In this document: positions 21,168 through 40,575 of the stretch, one piece after another
How positions within the stretch are numbered: position 1 is the first letter of the stretch
Layout: each line of letters begins with the position of its first letter
NCBI GenBank assembly: GCA_009746045.1
Contig: RPFO01000359.1
Location: 1,476,887-1,540,886, forward strand
Length of the DNA: 64,000 bases
Direction of reading: 5' to 3'
Source: Mesostigma viride
Taxonomy: Eukaryota; Streptophyta; Mesostigmatophyceae; Mesostigmatales; Mesostigmataceae
Position numbers and translations under genes: made by a program
The notes under the pieces: model-generated
What the model saw: the letters and a program-made list of their open reading frames with translations, nothing else
Told to the model about the DNA's origin: nothing
The model's database searches: none

Positions 21168-22417
21168 AGACGATGCCGATCTCTAGGTCAACTACCCTCC
21201 TTCAGGCCGCTTCAAGCTGCTCGGCAGTTGGCTTCCCGACTGCGAGGACGACATGACGACACTGATCGGCATGGCGTGGGCGCACCTCCATGACCACCGC
21301 CGCTGGTGGAGCAACCCCGCCCTATACCCCGGATCGTCAAGCGTGACCTCTTCAAGGTCGTCATTCTGACGATCCTGACCTACGGCGCCGAGACGTGGAC
21401 ACTGACGCAGGAGCTGGAGCAACGACTCGACGGCAACGTCACCAAGATGCTGCGCAAGGCCCTAACATCCCCTAGCTTTGGTTTGCACATTAGTAATGAG
21501 GATTTGTACGCTGATTTGCCCTATGTTTCCCACATTATTAGGCACAGGCGCCTGGGCCTAGCCGGGCACCTGGCCCGCACAGATCAGGTAGATACATCAG
21601 ATAGACTAGCTGGCACCAAGCCCGCCCAGCCTGGGCGATATGTCCTCACCTGGCGTGCCCCCGGCCGCGCGCGGCAGGGCCGCCACCCGTGGACTTTTCG
21701 TGATAGACTCGGCATGGACATGTGCTACACTAGACGTGACGGGCTCACCCCCGGGCAGCCTCCTGGTTTGTCTGTAATATGGAGGCAGATGGTGCGCAAG
21801 GATAGATGGCAAGTACTGATGAAGGAGACCACCCCCAAGCCTGTGGGGGCTCCGCGTGTGACCAAGTATGGCATTCATACTCAGTCATATCCTCGGCGTC
21901 CGCTACCAAGAACGCCGCACCCGGGCCGAGCTCTACTGAGAGCTCCCTCTTGTCACCCATACCATCCGACACCGCCGCCTCCTCTTTGCCGGCCATCTTG
22001 CCCGCACAGACCAGGTGAATACCGATGTGGGCCCCGCCGGGCCAACCAGGTAGACACCTCCTCCTATGGCAGGGTCCCCTTGTCCCATCGCAACCCACTG
22101 GCAAACTTGCGCGCGCCGGGCACCGGCGCGGCGCGACCCGGACCTATGTGACACAACTGCTTGAAGATGCAGGGCTTCTGGGACTATCCGTACTCCGCGC
22201 CCGCATGATTGACAAGGAGAAATGGGCTGCCATCTGCGATAAGCACCTTCCCGAGGGGTATGCTCCTGTTTTCTCCCCACGGGCCCCGCGGCCCGTTGCT
22301 AGCCAGGGTAGAAGTCCGCAGGTGGAGGTTATTGGTCCTGAGGATAGCCGCTACACTACCGCCTCGTCTGCCATTACAGTAGAGGACAGCTCGGATGAGG
22401 ATTACATCCCCATCTAG
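21168..22417 (+). pseudogene. Non-LTR retrotransposon reverse transcriptase, C-terminal remnant (RTE-like, APE-type)
   Basis: The residual frame contains the segment typical after the polymerase domain of APE-type LINEs: FKLLGSWLPDCEDDM, then ILTYGAETWTLTQELEQRLD, then RKALTSPSFGLHI and RLGLAGHLARTDQ. A frame change near 21330 separates the first part (21168-21330) from the main frame (21306-22151). The C-terminus continues in another frame with DKHLPEGYAPVF and ends in VEDSSDEDYIPI before TAG at 22417. The catalytic palm motifs are missing (5' truncation). A conserved 3' UTR follows, and the copy ends in ACTTACTTACTT near 22550. Clade is inferred from the simple-repeat 3' tail, a habit of RTE elements. 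Confidence 0.75.
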
Positions 22418-22560
22418 TGCTTAACGGTTGGGGGATGATGCACACGATATTTGTTTAAACTTTTGTGTAATTATTTTTCTAATGAGATTAGCATAGTACT
22501 CCGTGGCATGCCTTTGTGCATGACACTCAAGTACTTACTTACTTACTTACTTATGGCATT
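22418..22560 (+). mobile_element. RTE-like LINE 3' UTR and ACTT tail
   Basis: The block after the stop codon (GATATTTGTTTAAAC, TTTCTAATGAGATTAGCATA, TACTCCGTGGCATGCC) is shared with the fragments at 19.9 and 24.9 kb, and in part with 23.1 kb. It ends in AAGTACTTACTTACTTACTT, the probable 3' terminus. Confidence 0.8.
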
Positions 22561-22739
22561 CATAGCGATTCGGGCCGCGGTGCCCACACCCCTGTAACTA
22601 GGACCTAGATAGCTTATACCATCCATTCCATCCCATGTTCCCCTCCCACTGAGGACTTATGCTCACGTGACGCAGTCACGTGTCTATTAATTAATTAATT
22701 AATCTAGTTCCTAGTTACAGTGTGGTGGGCACCACGGCG

Positions 22740-22915
22740 CAAATCGCTGCGAGACATCTATCTGTGAATGCCGGGACTGGGTCACACACGTCCGGAGCCC
22801 CTGACTTGCATGGGCCGGGGTGGTCTCCTTCATCACTACTTGCCATCTATCCTTGCATGCGAGCCATCTGCCTCGAGGCAGATCCATACTACAGACAAAC
22901 TGGGATGAAAGGTAC
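22740..22915 (-). pseudogene. Minus-strand fragment of the same reverse transcriptase
   Basis: Read on the minus strand the fragment gives KDRWQVVMKETTP, which matches KDRWQVLMKETTP in the plus-strand copy near 21805-21845. It lies just outside the right inverted arm. No intact frame. Confidence 0.75.
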
Positions 22916-23111
22916 GTACTCAATAGTACGTCGGTACCCCGTAGCTCTCCCAACGGAGACGCGAGAATTGACGTTGAATTCGATAAATGAATGAGTGAAT
23001 GAATGAATCAATGGTGTCCGTGAAAATGAAATAAACCATATCCGTTCATTGAAGATATTATGCTCATGTGACGCAGTCTATATTTTATTAGTACTACTAA
23101 TCTGATTAGAA

Positions 23112-23200
23112 AAATAAATAATTATTTTTCTAATGAGATTATCATACTACTCCACACGGCATGCCTATGTGCATGACACGTGCAAGTACTTACTTTAGTC
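23112..23200 (+). mobile_element. RTE-like LINE 3' end fragment
   Basis: TTTTTCTAATGAGATTATCA, then GGCATGCCTATGTGCATGAC and AAGTACTTACTTT: a solo 3' terminus of the LINE family, with no coding part. Confidence 0.75.
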
Positions 23201-24280
23201 CTAGCTGCGTGTATAGCAGCTCTGGTGTAATTCCAGGCCAGCACATCGCCCCCTGGATCCCACCCTGGGCAACTGGGTGCATAGATTGTGAGTGCTCTGA
23301 TGCACATCGTTTGCACGACTGATTACAGGGGCCCTTGCTTTGAACATATGCCCTCCAGTCCCCCGGCCACCCGTTCCATGTTCAGGACTAATGCCCATGT
23401 GATGCAGTTAAGTGCATTACTTCCTGGGGAGCCACGGAGCATCCCTTGGATTGATGTCAAAAAGTCTTACTGATACTAATTGCTTAGCATAATCTAGGGG
23501 CATTTACTCTAATTTAATGTAGGTGGCAGGGCCCCGATTGGCCAATTCGCAGCCATGGGTGGTCAGATGGGTCAGCCCTACAGGACGAGGCCTGTGGGCC
23601 ACCACTAGCTGATGCCAAGCCAGTTTGTCCTGCATCATTTTCCATATCACTGAGACGCCTAGCCCCCCCATGTCAGCCACTAGCTGGTCCCGGAATGTGC
23701 GGGGTCCCGTGCGGCATTTGGCGTTTGCTGGACCGCCCAGTTGGTGTCAACGGCTGCCTTGCGGCATTGTGGCAAAAGAAACCTGACTTGGTCACTCGCC
23801 AGCAAAAAGCATCTGCCATGGCAAACAGGAGTGGGGTGACAGAGAGAAATGCGACGCTCAAGCAGTGAGACACAGCCAGGCGCACAAAAGAGAGAAATAA
23901 TAAAAGCAAGCCGCCCACAACCACAGATAAAACCTCCATATTCTCCAATAGGAATATGGCTTGGAACCTGGGCGAAATCTTCATTCGGAAAATGCACGCT
24001 GCAAAGCCTGAAAGTAGCCAAGAAGAACATTCACAATAAAACGTTTGACAGGTGCTGCATCTGTCACGCCACTTAGCTAGTGAAGCCGGCTGCACATCTG
24101 CTGAGCCTCAAGGGTGCAAATTATGAAAGTAGTATCGCCAGTGCACAGAAAATAGCTGACGAGGAAATATCTCAAACAACGAGCATTACACTAGGTCCAT
24201 AAGTAGGTGAACCAGGGCCCCCCCCCCCTAATAGCAATGATATTACCAACAGCCATGCCAATTGAACCAGGGCACACGCA
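23201..24280. other. Unassigned region with a hydrophobic minus-strand frame
   Basis: A 140-codon minus-strand frame at 23673-24095 contains two hydrophobic stretches (VLSVVVGGLLLLFLSFVRLA among them) but no recognisable domain, no second exon and no paralog in the window. It may be chance. Nothing else is identified here. Confidence 0.35.
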
Positions 24281-24281
24281 A

Positions 24282-24960
24282 GCTTGCGATAAGCACCTTC
24301 CTGAAGGGTATGATACTGCTGTCTCCCCCCGGCCCCGCCGCCCACGGCTAGCCAGTGCTGTCTCCCCCCGGCCCCGCCGCCCATGGCTAGCCAGTGCTGT
24401 CTCCCCCCGGCCCCGCCGCCCATGGCTAGCCAGTGCTGTCTCCCCCCGGCCCCGCCGCCCATGGCTAGCCAGTGCTGTCTCCCCCCGGCCCCGCGGCCCA
24501 TGGCTAGCCAGTGTTGTCTCCCCCCGGCCCCGCCGCCCATGGCTAGCCAGTGCTGTCTCCCCCCGGCCCCGCCGCCCATGGCTAGCCAGTGCTGTCTCCC
24601 CCCGGCCCCGCCGCCCATGGCTAGCCAGTGCTGTCTCCACCCGGCCCCGCCGCCCATGGCTAGCCAGTGCTGTCTCCCCCCGGCCCCGCCGCCCATGGCT
24701 AGCCAGGGTAGAGGTCCGCAGGTAGAGGGTGTTGCCCCTGAGCATCGTGACTACAATACCGCCTCGTCTGCCATTCCAGTAGTGGACAGCTCGGATGAGG
24801 ATAATATCCCCATCTAGTGCTTAATGGTTGGGGAATGATGCAGACGATATTTGTTTAACTTTTGTGTAATTATTTTTTCTAATGAGATTAGCATAGTACT
24901 CCGTGGCATGCCCATGCGCATGACACGCAAGTGCTTATTTGTTACGCAAGCTCCGATCGA
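24282..24960 (+). mobile_element. RTE-like LINE 3' copy with ten 39-bp tandem repeats
   Basis: It starts at the GATAAGCACCTTCC block (DKHLPEGY) and expands the following codons into about ten 39-bp units (24318-24706). The units encode a 13-residue repeat of the type SPRPRRPWLASAV. It rejoins the family sequence at CAGGGTAGAGGTCCGCAGGT and ends DSSDEDNIPI, TAG, followed by the shared 3' UTR. In the 22.3-kb copy the same place holds a single unit. Confidence 0.85.
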
Positions 24961-25730
24961 ACTAGAGAACACCAGGGTTGGATCAGGAGAATGTTGTATC
25001 GTCGGGATTCGCGGTATCCCACCACACTCCCAAGAGCCATAATATTCGTGTGATGGATGCCACATGACATGACAGGTGTAGTGCCTCCTAGAATGCTAGC
25101 CATTGAAAGATATCATGCCATTGATTGAAAGATAGAATGCAGACATAAAGTGCTCGTATTGCCTTGCCAGTATTGAGAAAAGATGGATTGGGTTCTTGGG
25201 CATCGAATATCCATCCAGCGGCCACCCCAAGACCCAGTTTCTGCTATGACACAGAGTCATGAACTATGTCGCGCTGGTGCCCATAAAAGCCAGCGCATTG
25301 GTGCCACAAACCAGCCCTGAATATACCGCGGATCTGCCGCGGACAGCTGCCCAAGCATCCTTGGAAAGCCAGAAAACTCTGTCAACAAGTGGAGTGACTA
25401 CGCAAGGTCACCGTACGACAACAGATCGTAAAACTAACTAGTCTGCAGCATGAAACTAACGAAAGCAAATCGCACTGGTAATATTGACATCTAGACTTGA
25501 GGGGGACATCTAGACTAGACTGTCATGTACATCGGACTATACGTTAGTGCGGCAACAAGATACCCACATCCCGGGGTCACCCCGACACAGCATCAAACAA
25601 CCCTTTCACAAACCTTTCTTCAAGATGTCCCCCAGGGAACCATAGTCACCCCTTCAGCAAGCAGGAGACAGACCTATCCATAACGAACAACCCCTACTGT
25701 CAGGATGCCCCCCAATAATAATAACGTATA
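24961..25730. other. Spacer 3' of GET4
   Basis: No exon confirmed. Pieces resembling the end of GET4 exon 10 (GATGTCCCC on the plus strand) occur near 25624 and, more weakly, 25704. A true last GET4 exon could lie here, but I cannot place one with confidence. Confidence 0.4.
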
Positions 25731-35419
<9,689 letters not shown>

Positions 35420-36556
35420 GGCAAAGAAACCGCGCAGAGGAATGCGCGCAATGAGCTGCCAACTTCCAGGCGTTCACGTGTGCAAGTCACTGACACTGCG
35501 CTGCTCTTAATTGGCAACTTGGCAGTGCTATTACTGAAAAGGTAACAGCTCGCTGGACCACGTAGGAAACCCTTCTTTTACACTAAGAATAAATGGTTGC
35601 GCACACTTCTTCGTTGCTGGTGCCCATCCGTCAGTGCTTCAGTAATCATCGAGCCTCCACGTTTCAAAAGCGTCACTTCGCTTTTCCTGGTTGGCGAGGA
35701 AAAATTCAAATCCTTGTATTGTGTTCTATTCTGTATTTCCAAGGATTTGAAAGAGAAAGTAAACGAGCATGGCCTGCCAGCGTTAATTTCTCCGTGCCTT
35801 ACATCGTTCCTGAACTGGTGATCAAAACACATACGATGAACGTGAGTTACGTGACCTTCCTTCGTGGTCGGCAGGAATCTGCTGTCATTTGTCACGAAAT
35901 GATCGCTTGATCAGCGGTCAGTTCCACGTGTCATCATACGGCTGGCCTTATGTCGTTCTCTAGAGCCACTTGCCATGTGACACTTGGCAGTTTTATGTTG
36001 CAACCTGCTCTTGGCTCCCCGGGCGGGTCTGGCCGGTCGGCCCAGATACTACTGGTGCGTGTATGACTGTTGTTGTTGTGTGGGCGGTTCCGCTTACGGC
36101 ACTGTAGATAGCAGCTGATGGGAACTGTTGTTGTTGTTGTTGTTGCCAACGCCGCACTTGGGCAGCAGGGGAAACGGCCGAGGGCCAAGACACTGAACAG
36201 CATGCCATCACAAACATACAAGAAACGAAGATACTCAGCGTGGACATGTACGGATACTGGGTTGTTGTTGTTGTGTCCCACGCCGCACAAATCTCTGCTG
36301 CCCATGTGCGGCGTGGGCCACAACAACAACAACGCCGCACATAAGCAGCAGACGGATCCTACAGTACTGTACAGTACCGACTGTTGTTGTTGAGCGACCC
36401 TGAAATGGTGTTTTCTGTATTCCGCCAGCCCTAGTCGCAAGCTTGCCACTTGCCAGGGTAAAGTATCTTCTTCAAGACGTGCTTCTTCAGCAACACCCTG
36501 GCAAAAAATAATCCAACAGCTATGGTGTAGTGTACTAGCATTAACTAATTAACTAA
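35420..36556. other. GET4 upstream region
   Basis: It should contain the GET4 promoter and 5' UTR. Scattered GTTGTT and CAACAA runs occur at 36066-36400, partly in inverse pairs with GCCGCAC motifs (for example CCCACGCCGCAC near 36280 and GTGCGGCGTGGG near 36305), so local hairpins are likely. No exon recognised. Confidence 0.45.
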
Positions 36557-36739
36557 TTAATTTATTAAACGCGTGCTCCGGTTGGCCGCCGAGTCACGTG
36601 CGTAACTAAATCGATACTGCGGTTTCGGCCGTAACCGATAATACTGGCACTTGTGTCTTATAAGACGCATCAATTGCAAGTGATCTGACTGAATTTGGAG
36701 CTCAGACGCAAAGGGGTTCTGAGCACCGCCGTCAGCCAT
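36557..36739 (-). CDS. Possible first coding exon of an unrecognised gene
   Basis: ATG at 36739 opens a frame starting MADGGAQNPFASELQ and continuing QSDHLQLMRLIRHKCQYYR, then charged sequence to a stop at 36557. Composition looks more like protein than the surrounding frames. A possible second exon, about 36425-36500 on the minus strand, reads VLLKKHVLKKILYPG after a CCAG acceptor. I do not recognise the protein and no clear donor ties the two together. The frame could be chance. Confidence 0.25.
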   Translation of the reverse strand: MADGGAQNPFASELQIQSDHLQLMRLIRHKCQYYRLRPKPQYRFSYARDSAANRSTRLIN

Positions 36740-37173
36740 GTCGCTCAGCCATTATTCGTCATCTCCTGCATATCAGATTATCCGACCATATCTGAGTAAA
36801 CGGGGGTTAGCGGATATACTAGTATACTGACAAGTCGCTCATATGGGGGGGACAACGATGAAGATTCGATGCCAGCACCCACGAAGAACTCCCGATAATG
36901 CCAGCAAGAGTAGTGTATCCAGCGGGGGGAATTTGCGGCCTACGTGCTGCTTGAAGGCGTCGGATGATGCATTCCCGTCTTTTTGGCTGGAGCCATCGCC
37001 ATTTTTTACGCGTTCACCGGTCGGTTTCTGTTGGCGCCATTCATGCCGATTGCCGGCCCCCTTAAGTAAGGCCGTCGAGCCACTAGAGACGGTTCCCCGG
37101 CGCTTATTCGCAACGGAGTGCACGCTGTTTCCTGATGTGTTAACGTACGTATAGCACCTTTTCCTTGCGGAGT

Positions 37174-39512
37174 ATGGCGTCTACCGAGTTATCTTCGCTG
37201 TCCCGGCCTGGTAGCAGCACCAAGGGGGATCAGTGCGATCGGCCGGACGCGGGAGGGTCTAGCTCGCGATCGAGTGCTCCACCTATCACCCATTACTTCA
37301 CCATACCCATGCCAGAAGCTGGTGGAAGCGAGAAAGCCGAGTTAGTTGCCATAAGTCATCTATTGCTCGAGTCTAAGCTGGAAAAGATGCTAGCGCGTGC
37401 GCCCACCGTGGAAGAGCAGGGGCGGACCAAGAGGCTGGCCCTGGAGTGGATCCGGCAGTGGGACCTGGAGGGGGATGAAATCGTCTCTGGGCTGGATGTG
37501 AAAGTCGCCGCTTTGGAGCATGCAAAGCTGCAGATTCGATACGGAAACCGGGGCAGATGGCTGGCCATTTTGGCCGTCATTGCCGTCTGCTGCCTTTTCG
37601 TGATTCTTGGCCTCAGCGTCTGGGCAAACGACATCTCATCCGATGCCAAAGTTTCGTCTTCCAGAGACGGCGACCTGGGGGGCTTCACGCTGAGAAAGAA
37701 GGGTTCCTCTGCAGTTGTGAAGACTGCGACTGCATTGTATGGTAAGTGCTAGGAGTGGTGTAGTAGCGCTCCAGCTATAATGTGTCAAGTGTCACAGTTA
37801 CGCAGCAGGCAAGAGAATTCTTGAGGATATTCAGTAATGCAGCGGTTTGAGTCGCTATTATAGCATGCTGATAATAGCGTTGTATGGCACAAGGCCCACC
37901 ATCCATGCATGGAGTGCTTTTTGACGCTGAGGGAGAAATGTGGAGAGAGCATATGGCTAATGTATAATTATCTCAAGGCTGCACATCGGTGCGTCTATTT
38001 CTTACGACGCACTAGATAAGGCACGTGTATACGGCATAACGACAAAACATTTAACCTAATGGAGCCTTCCATTGCCATGGGCGCCAAATATCTGAAATAG
38101 GTATCAATCGAAAACACGGGGCAAAGGCTGAGGTGCACTGAGGGGCTAGCGTGCTGCAAGGTGGCTTTTGAATGCTTACTCGCGAATCTTTGAATGCTTA
38201 TTCCAAAGGTAGCGATGCTATTTGGTATTGATGCTGGTAATCGACGTAATCGATACAAGTGGTCTAGTATATGTTTATAGTAGTATCTGTTAAATATGTT
38301 TTGCTTGTGCTTCCTATCGTATACTATGCTCATTTGTTTATAGTAGTGTATGTTATGACGACAATAGTAGTGTATGTTAAATATGTTTTATTTGTGCTTC
38401 CTATGTTTCCCTAGTCATGGCTTGCTTCTGCGTGCCTGTTGATCACACAGGTCTTGTGAAGTACCCCTAGTGAAGTACAACCCTTGTGAAGTACACATGG
38501 TGGAAGACACCTTCCTAGTTATACCTATTCTCCAGATTTCTGGCCTCGCTGGTCGTCGCTAGTTATACCTCATCCATCCCACCCACACCTTAATGCTGCA
38601 CATTGCTTCTGCTCCGCAGTGCGGTCGGTTCCCTCCCGTTTGTTTGCGGCCGCTGGATCACTAGTAATGCATCCTTTCCTGTCGCCGTGGCTATTGGTAA
38701 GGAGTACCAACGAAATAATTAATTGACTCAGCCGCTTCGGCTTCCTCCCCTTTGACGAGCAATGGACCATCTTCATACTCTATCTATCATGGCTGTTTCC
38801 TATTATGCGCATGGCGGACTGTTTCACAGAGTTTCGGCTCAGCCGCATCGGCTTCCTCCCCTTTGACGAGCTATCGTCCGTCACCAGCGTGACCGTGCTC
38901 CACAACCGGGCGCTCCACCTCGTCCAGGTGGCGGGCTTCCATTGGGCTGGCACGGGCAACGTGACCTTCTTCTCCCCCCGAGGCGTGCGCGTGGCCGTGC
39001 TGCGGCCGACTGCCAACACGGTGCGCATCACCATCTGGGAGCCGGGTGATGGAGACCCCACAGTCATATTCGACGACTTTGAACCGGGCTATAATTTCCT
39101 CTCCATCATCGACCTGGCCTTGATGTTCCTCGCGCAGCAGGGCATGCCGCTCACGATCGACAGCTTTAACACGATCACAAGGCTCCGGTTCTTCCGTGAT
39201 GGGTACGCGGACGTGATCTCTCCCAGGTGCATGGAGGAGTCCCTGGCGTTCTTCGACCGTAAGACCGACACGATGGACCAGAGCTGCGGCGTCGCAGCTA
39301 TGCTGCTCTTCCAAGGGTTCGGAACGGCGCAGGCACGTGTCGGGCCCCAGGATTACTATGGGAGCCAGTTGAGCGAGGATGAGAAGAGGCGCCTCACGGG
39401 ACCCGCGGCGTTCGTCGAGGGGAACTTGTTTCTGTCGGACTATAAGGTGTACCGGGAGCGGTTCAACCAGCTCGTTCAAAGCCGGATCGACCTGATCCAG
39501 CGCACGATGTGA
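37174..39512 (+). CDS. EF-hand-like, single-pass membrane protein, paralog A (family not recognised)
   Basis: Two exons, 37174-37741 and 38830-39512, join in phase (codon G|AG) and give 416 residues. I chose ATG at 37174. Residues 1-50 are Ser-rich and unstructured; about 52-95 is helical. At 97-108 is an EF-hand-like loop (DLEGDEIVSGLD), degenerate at the glycine and final acid. A helix follows, then one transmembrane segment at about 129-150 (AILAVIAVCCLFVILGLSVW). Next come the conserved ANDIS and LGGFTLRKKGSSAVVKT, then a second exon of about 227 residues starting FRLSRIGFLPFDELSSV and rich in beta-type sequence (HWAGTGNVTFFSPRGV). The paralog at 49458-47300 shares every segment, including the intron position. 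Topology and function are unknown; calcium sensing at a membrane is only a guess. Confidence 0.85.
38527..38558 (+). mobile_element. Ultrashort (32 bp) retroposon-like copy with 12-bp target duplication
   Basis: Only the 3' end of the family, slightly diverged (TTTCTGGCCTCGCTGGTCGT). CTAGTTATACCT brackets it exactly at 38515-38526 and 38559-38570. It lies in the intron of paralog A. Confidence 0.85.
38727..38761 (+). repeat. Echo of the start of paralog A exon 2
   Basis: CTCAGCCGCTTCGGCTTCCT followed by CCCCTTTGACGAGC repeats exon 2 sequence at 38838-38872 with one substitution. It lies exactly 111 bp upstream, inside the intron. Confidence 0.9.
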
Positions 39513-39778
39513 GCGCTGATGTCATCCAGCGCATGTCATGAGCCTGTCATGGGACCTGATGGCCAGGGGCATGGCGTGGTCGCTGTGGTGGCCACGCGGA
39601 GAATTGATCTGTTTTAAGATGGATCAATTCTTAAAAGCAATCTATGATATATTTTAAGATCACAGTATCCCGAGGATGGCGGACACAGCCAGGACTCTGG
39701 GGGAGGATGGCGGATAGATCCAGGAGGAAGGACATCATCCTGGTCGTGCTGCATGGCTGGTAGTTGACCATAAAGCGA

Positions 39779-39819
39779 TTCGAGATCCAGATTTCTGGCC
39801 TGTGCTGGTTGTCTCCTTG
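39779..39819 (+). mobile_element. Ultrashort (41 bp) retroposon-like copy with 9-bp target duplication
   Basis: Family 3' end in plus orientation, bracketed by ATAAAGCGA at 39770-39778 and 39820-39828. It lies 3' of paralog A. Confidence 0.85.
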
Positions 39820-40081
39820 ATAAAGCGAGACCACAGCGTGAGACAACGATTCCTGGACATGTTGACATGAAGAAGCAGTCAATGCTGCCATGACAGTGCT
39901 GGCTTGACATCACCGTGATTACCGGCAGTCTTTGAGGAATCCCTAGCCGCTGGACTTGGAACAAGGGAGCGCTCTATATCCCATGGGTATGTTGACGGGC
40001 GTAATGTGGGGGGAGGTTTCCATGGTTTTCCCAGTTGGGATAAACGCAGGCGGGTCCTTGGGACGGCTATATTCCGTCATG

Positions 40082-40215
40082 AGTTTAATTTATTAATTTA
40101 TTGGGAGTATGGAGATTAAAATTAAATTAAATTATACTACTATTATAACATGTATCCGTTGGGAGACCATGTAGCAGGTATTCCCTTGCTGGATGGATGG
40201 AGGTGGGCGAAGCCG
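40082..40215. mobile_element. One arm of the TCCCAACGGAGT fold-back family
   Basis: ATTATAACATGTATCCGTTG followed by GGAGACCATGTAGCAGGTAT and later GAAGCCGCGTAATCGAAC matches the right arm of the intact element at 44332-44501. The left arm is reduced to AT-rich sequence. Confidence 0.65.
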
Positions 40216-40399
40216 CGTAATCGAACGAACGAAATGGAGATGTTCCGGCGATTTTCCGGGATTCTATGATCGACATTTGGGGTGCGGGAAACCAGCTGAA
40301 AGGGATGCCAATAATTGGTCAGTTATAGTCCCTGAGTCGTTATGATCATGGGCAACAGGCTTCCGGTTGGCACCTTGATTACATTTAATTAAGAATATG

Positions 40400-40575
40400 A
40401 AGTGAGACAACGTACTGTTGGGAGTCCGTATGTTGGGAGTACATGCATGTAACACATATCCCTGAGAAGGGGCATATGATTCTCCCGATTTCTGGCCTGC
40501 GCTGGTTGTCTCATTGATATGGTTTTGGAATACATTCTGAGCTACAACCTGCAGGTGGGGGGATGTAAACCGCTA
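40400..40575. mobile_element. Fold-back family fragment carrying a nested insertion
   Basis: It contains GTTGGGAGT, ACACATATCCCTGAGAAGGG, then (after the insertion at 40479-40516) GGAATACATTCTGAGCTAC and CCTGCAGGTGGGG. The same order without the insertion is seen near 44714-44800, and in inverse near 20270-20360. Confidence 0.65.
40479..40516 (+). mobile_element. Ultrashort (38 bp) retroposon-like copy with an empty site in the window
   Basis: ATATG at 40474-40478 and 40517-40521 brackets the copy. The related fragment at 44757-44780 shows the unoccupied sequence GGGCATATGGCTTTTAATAC, so the insertion is directly demonstrated by comparison within the window. Confidence 0.85.

Larger units (their letters stand above)
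21018..22682. repeat. Inverted repeat arms flanking the LINE remnant
   Basis: About 90 bp at 21018-21110 (containing CTCAGTGGGAGGGGAACAT, GGGATGGAATGGATG and TCTAGTTCCTAG) recurs in inverse orientation at about 22590-22682 (ATCCATTCCATCCCATG, TTCCCCTCCCACTGAG). The arms enclose the reverse-transcriptase remnant and its 3' end. They are followed outward by ACGTGACG and TTAATTAA motifs that also recur near 23.05, 28.95, 48.55 and 58.35 kb. Confidence 0.7.
37742..38829 (+). other. Intron of paralog A
   Basis: GTAAGT donor and CACAG acceptor. It contains an ultrashort retroposon copy (38527-38558) and an echo of the exon 2 start (38727-38761). Otherwise no feature recognised. Confidence 0.7.
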
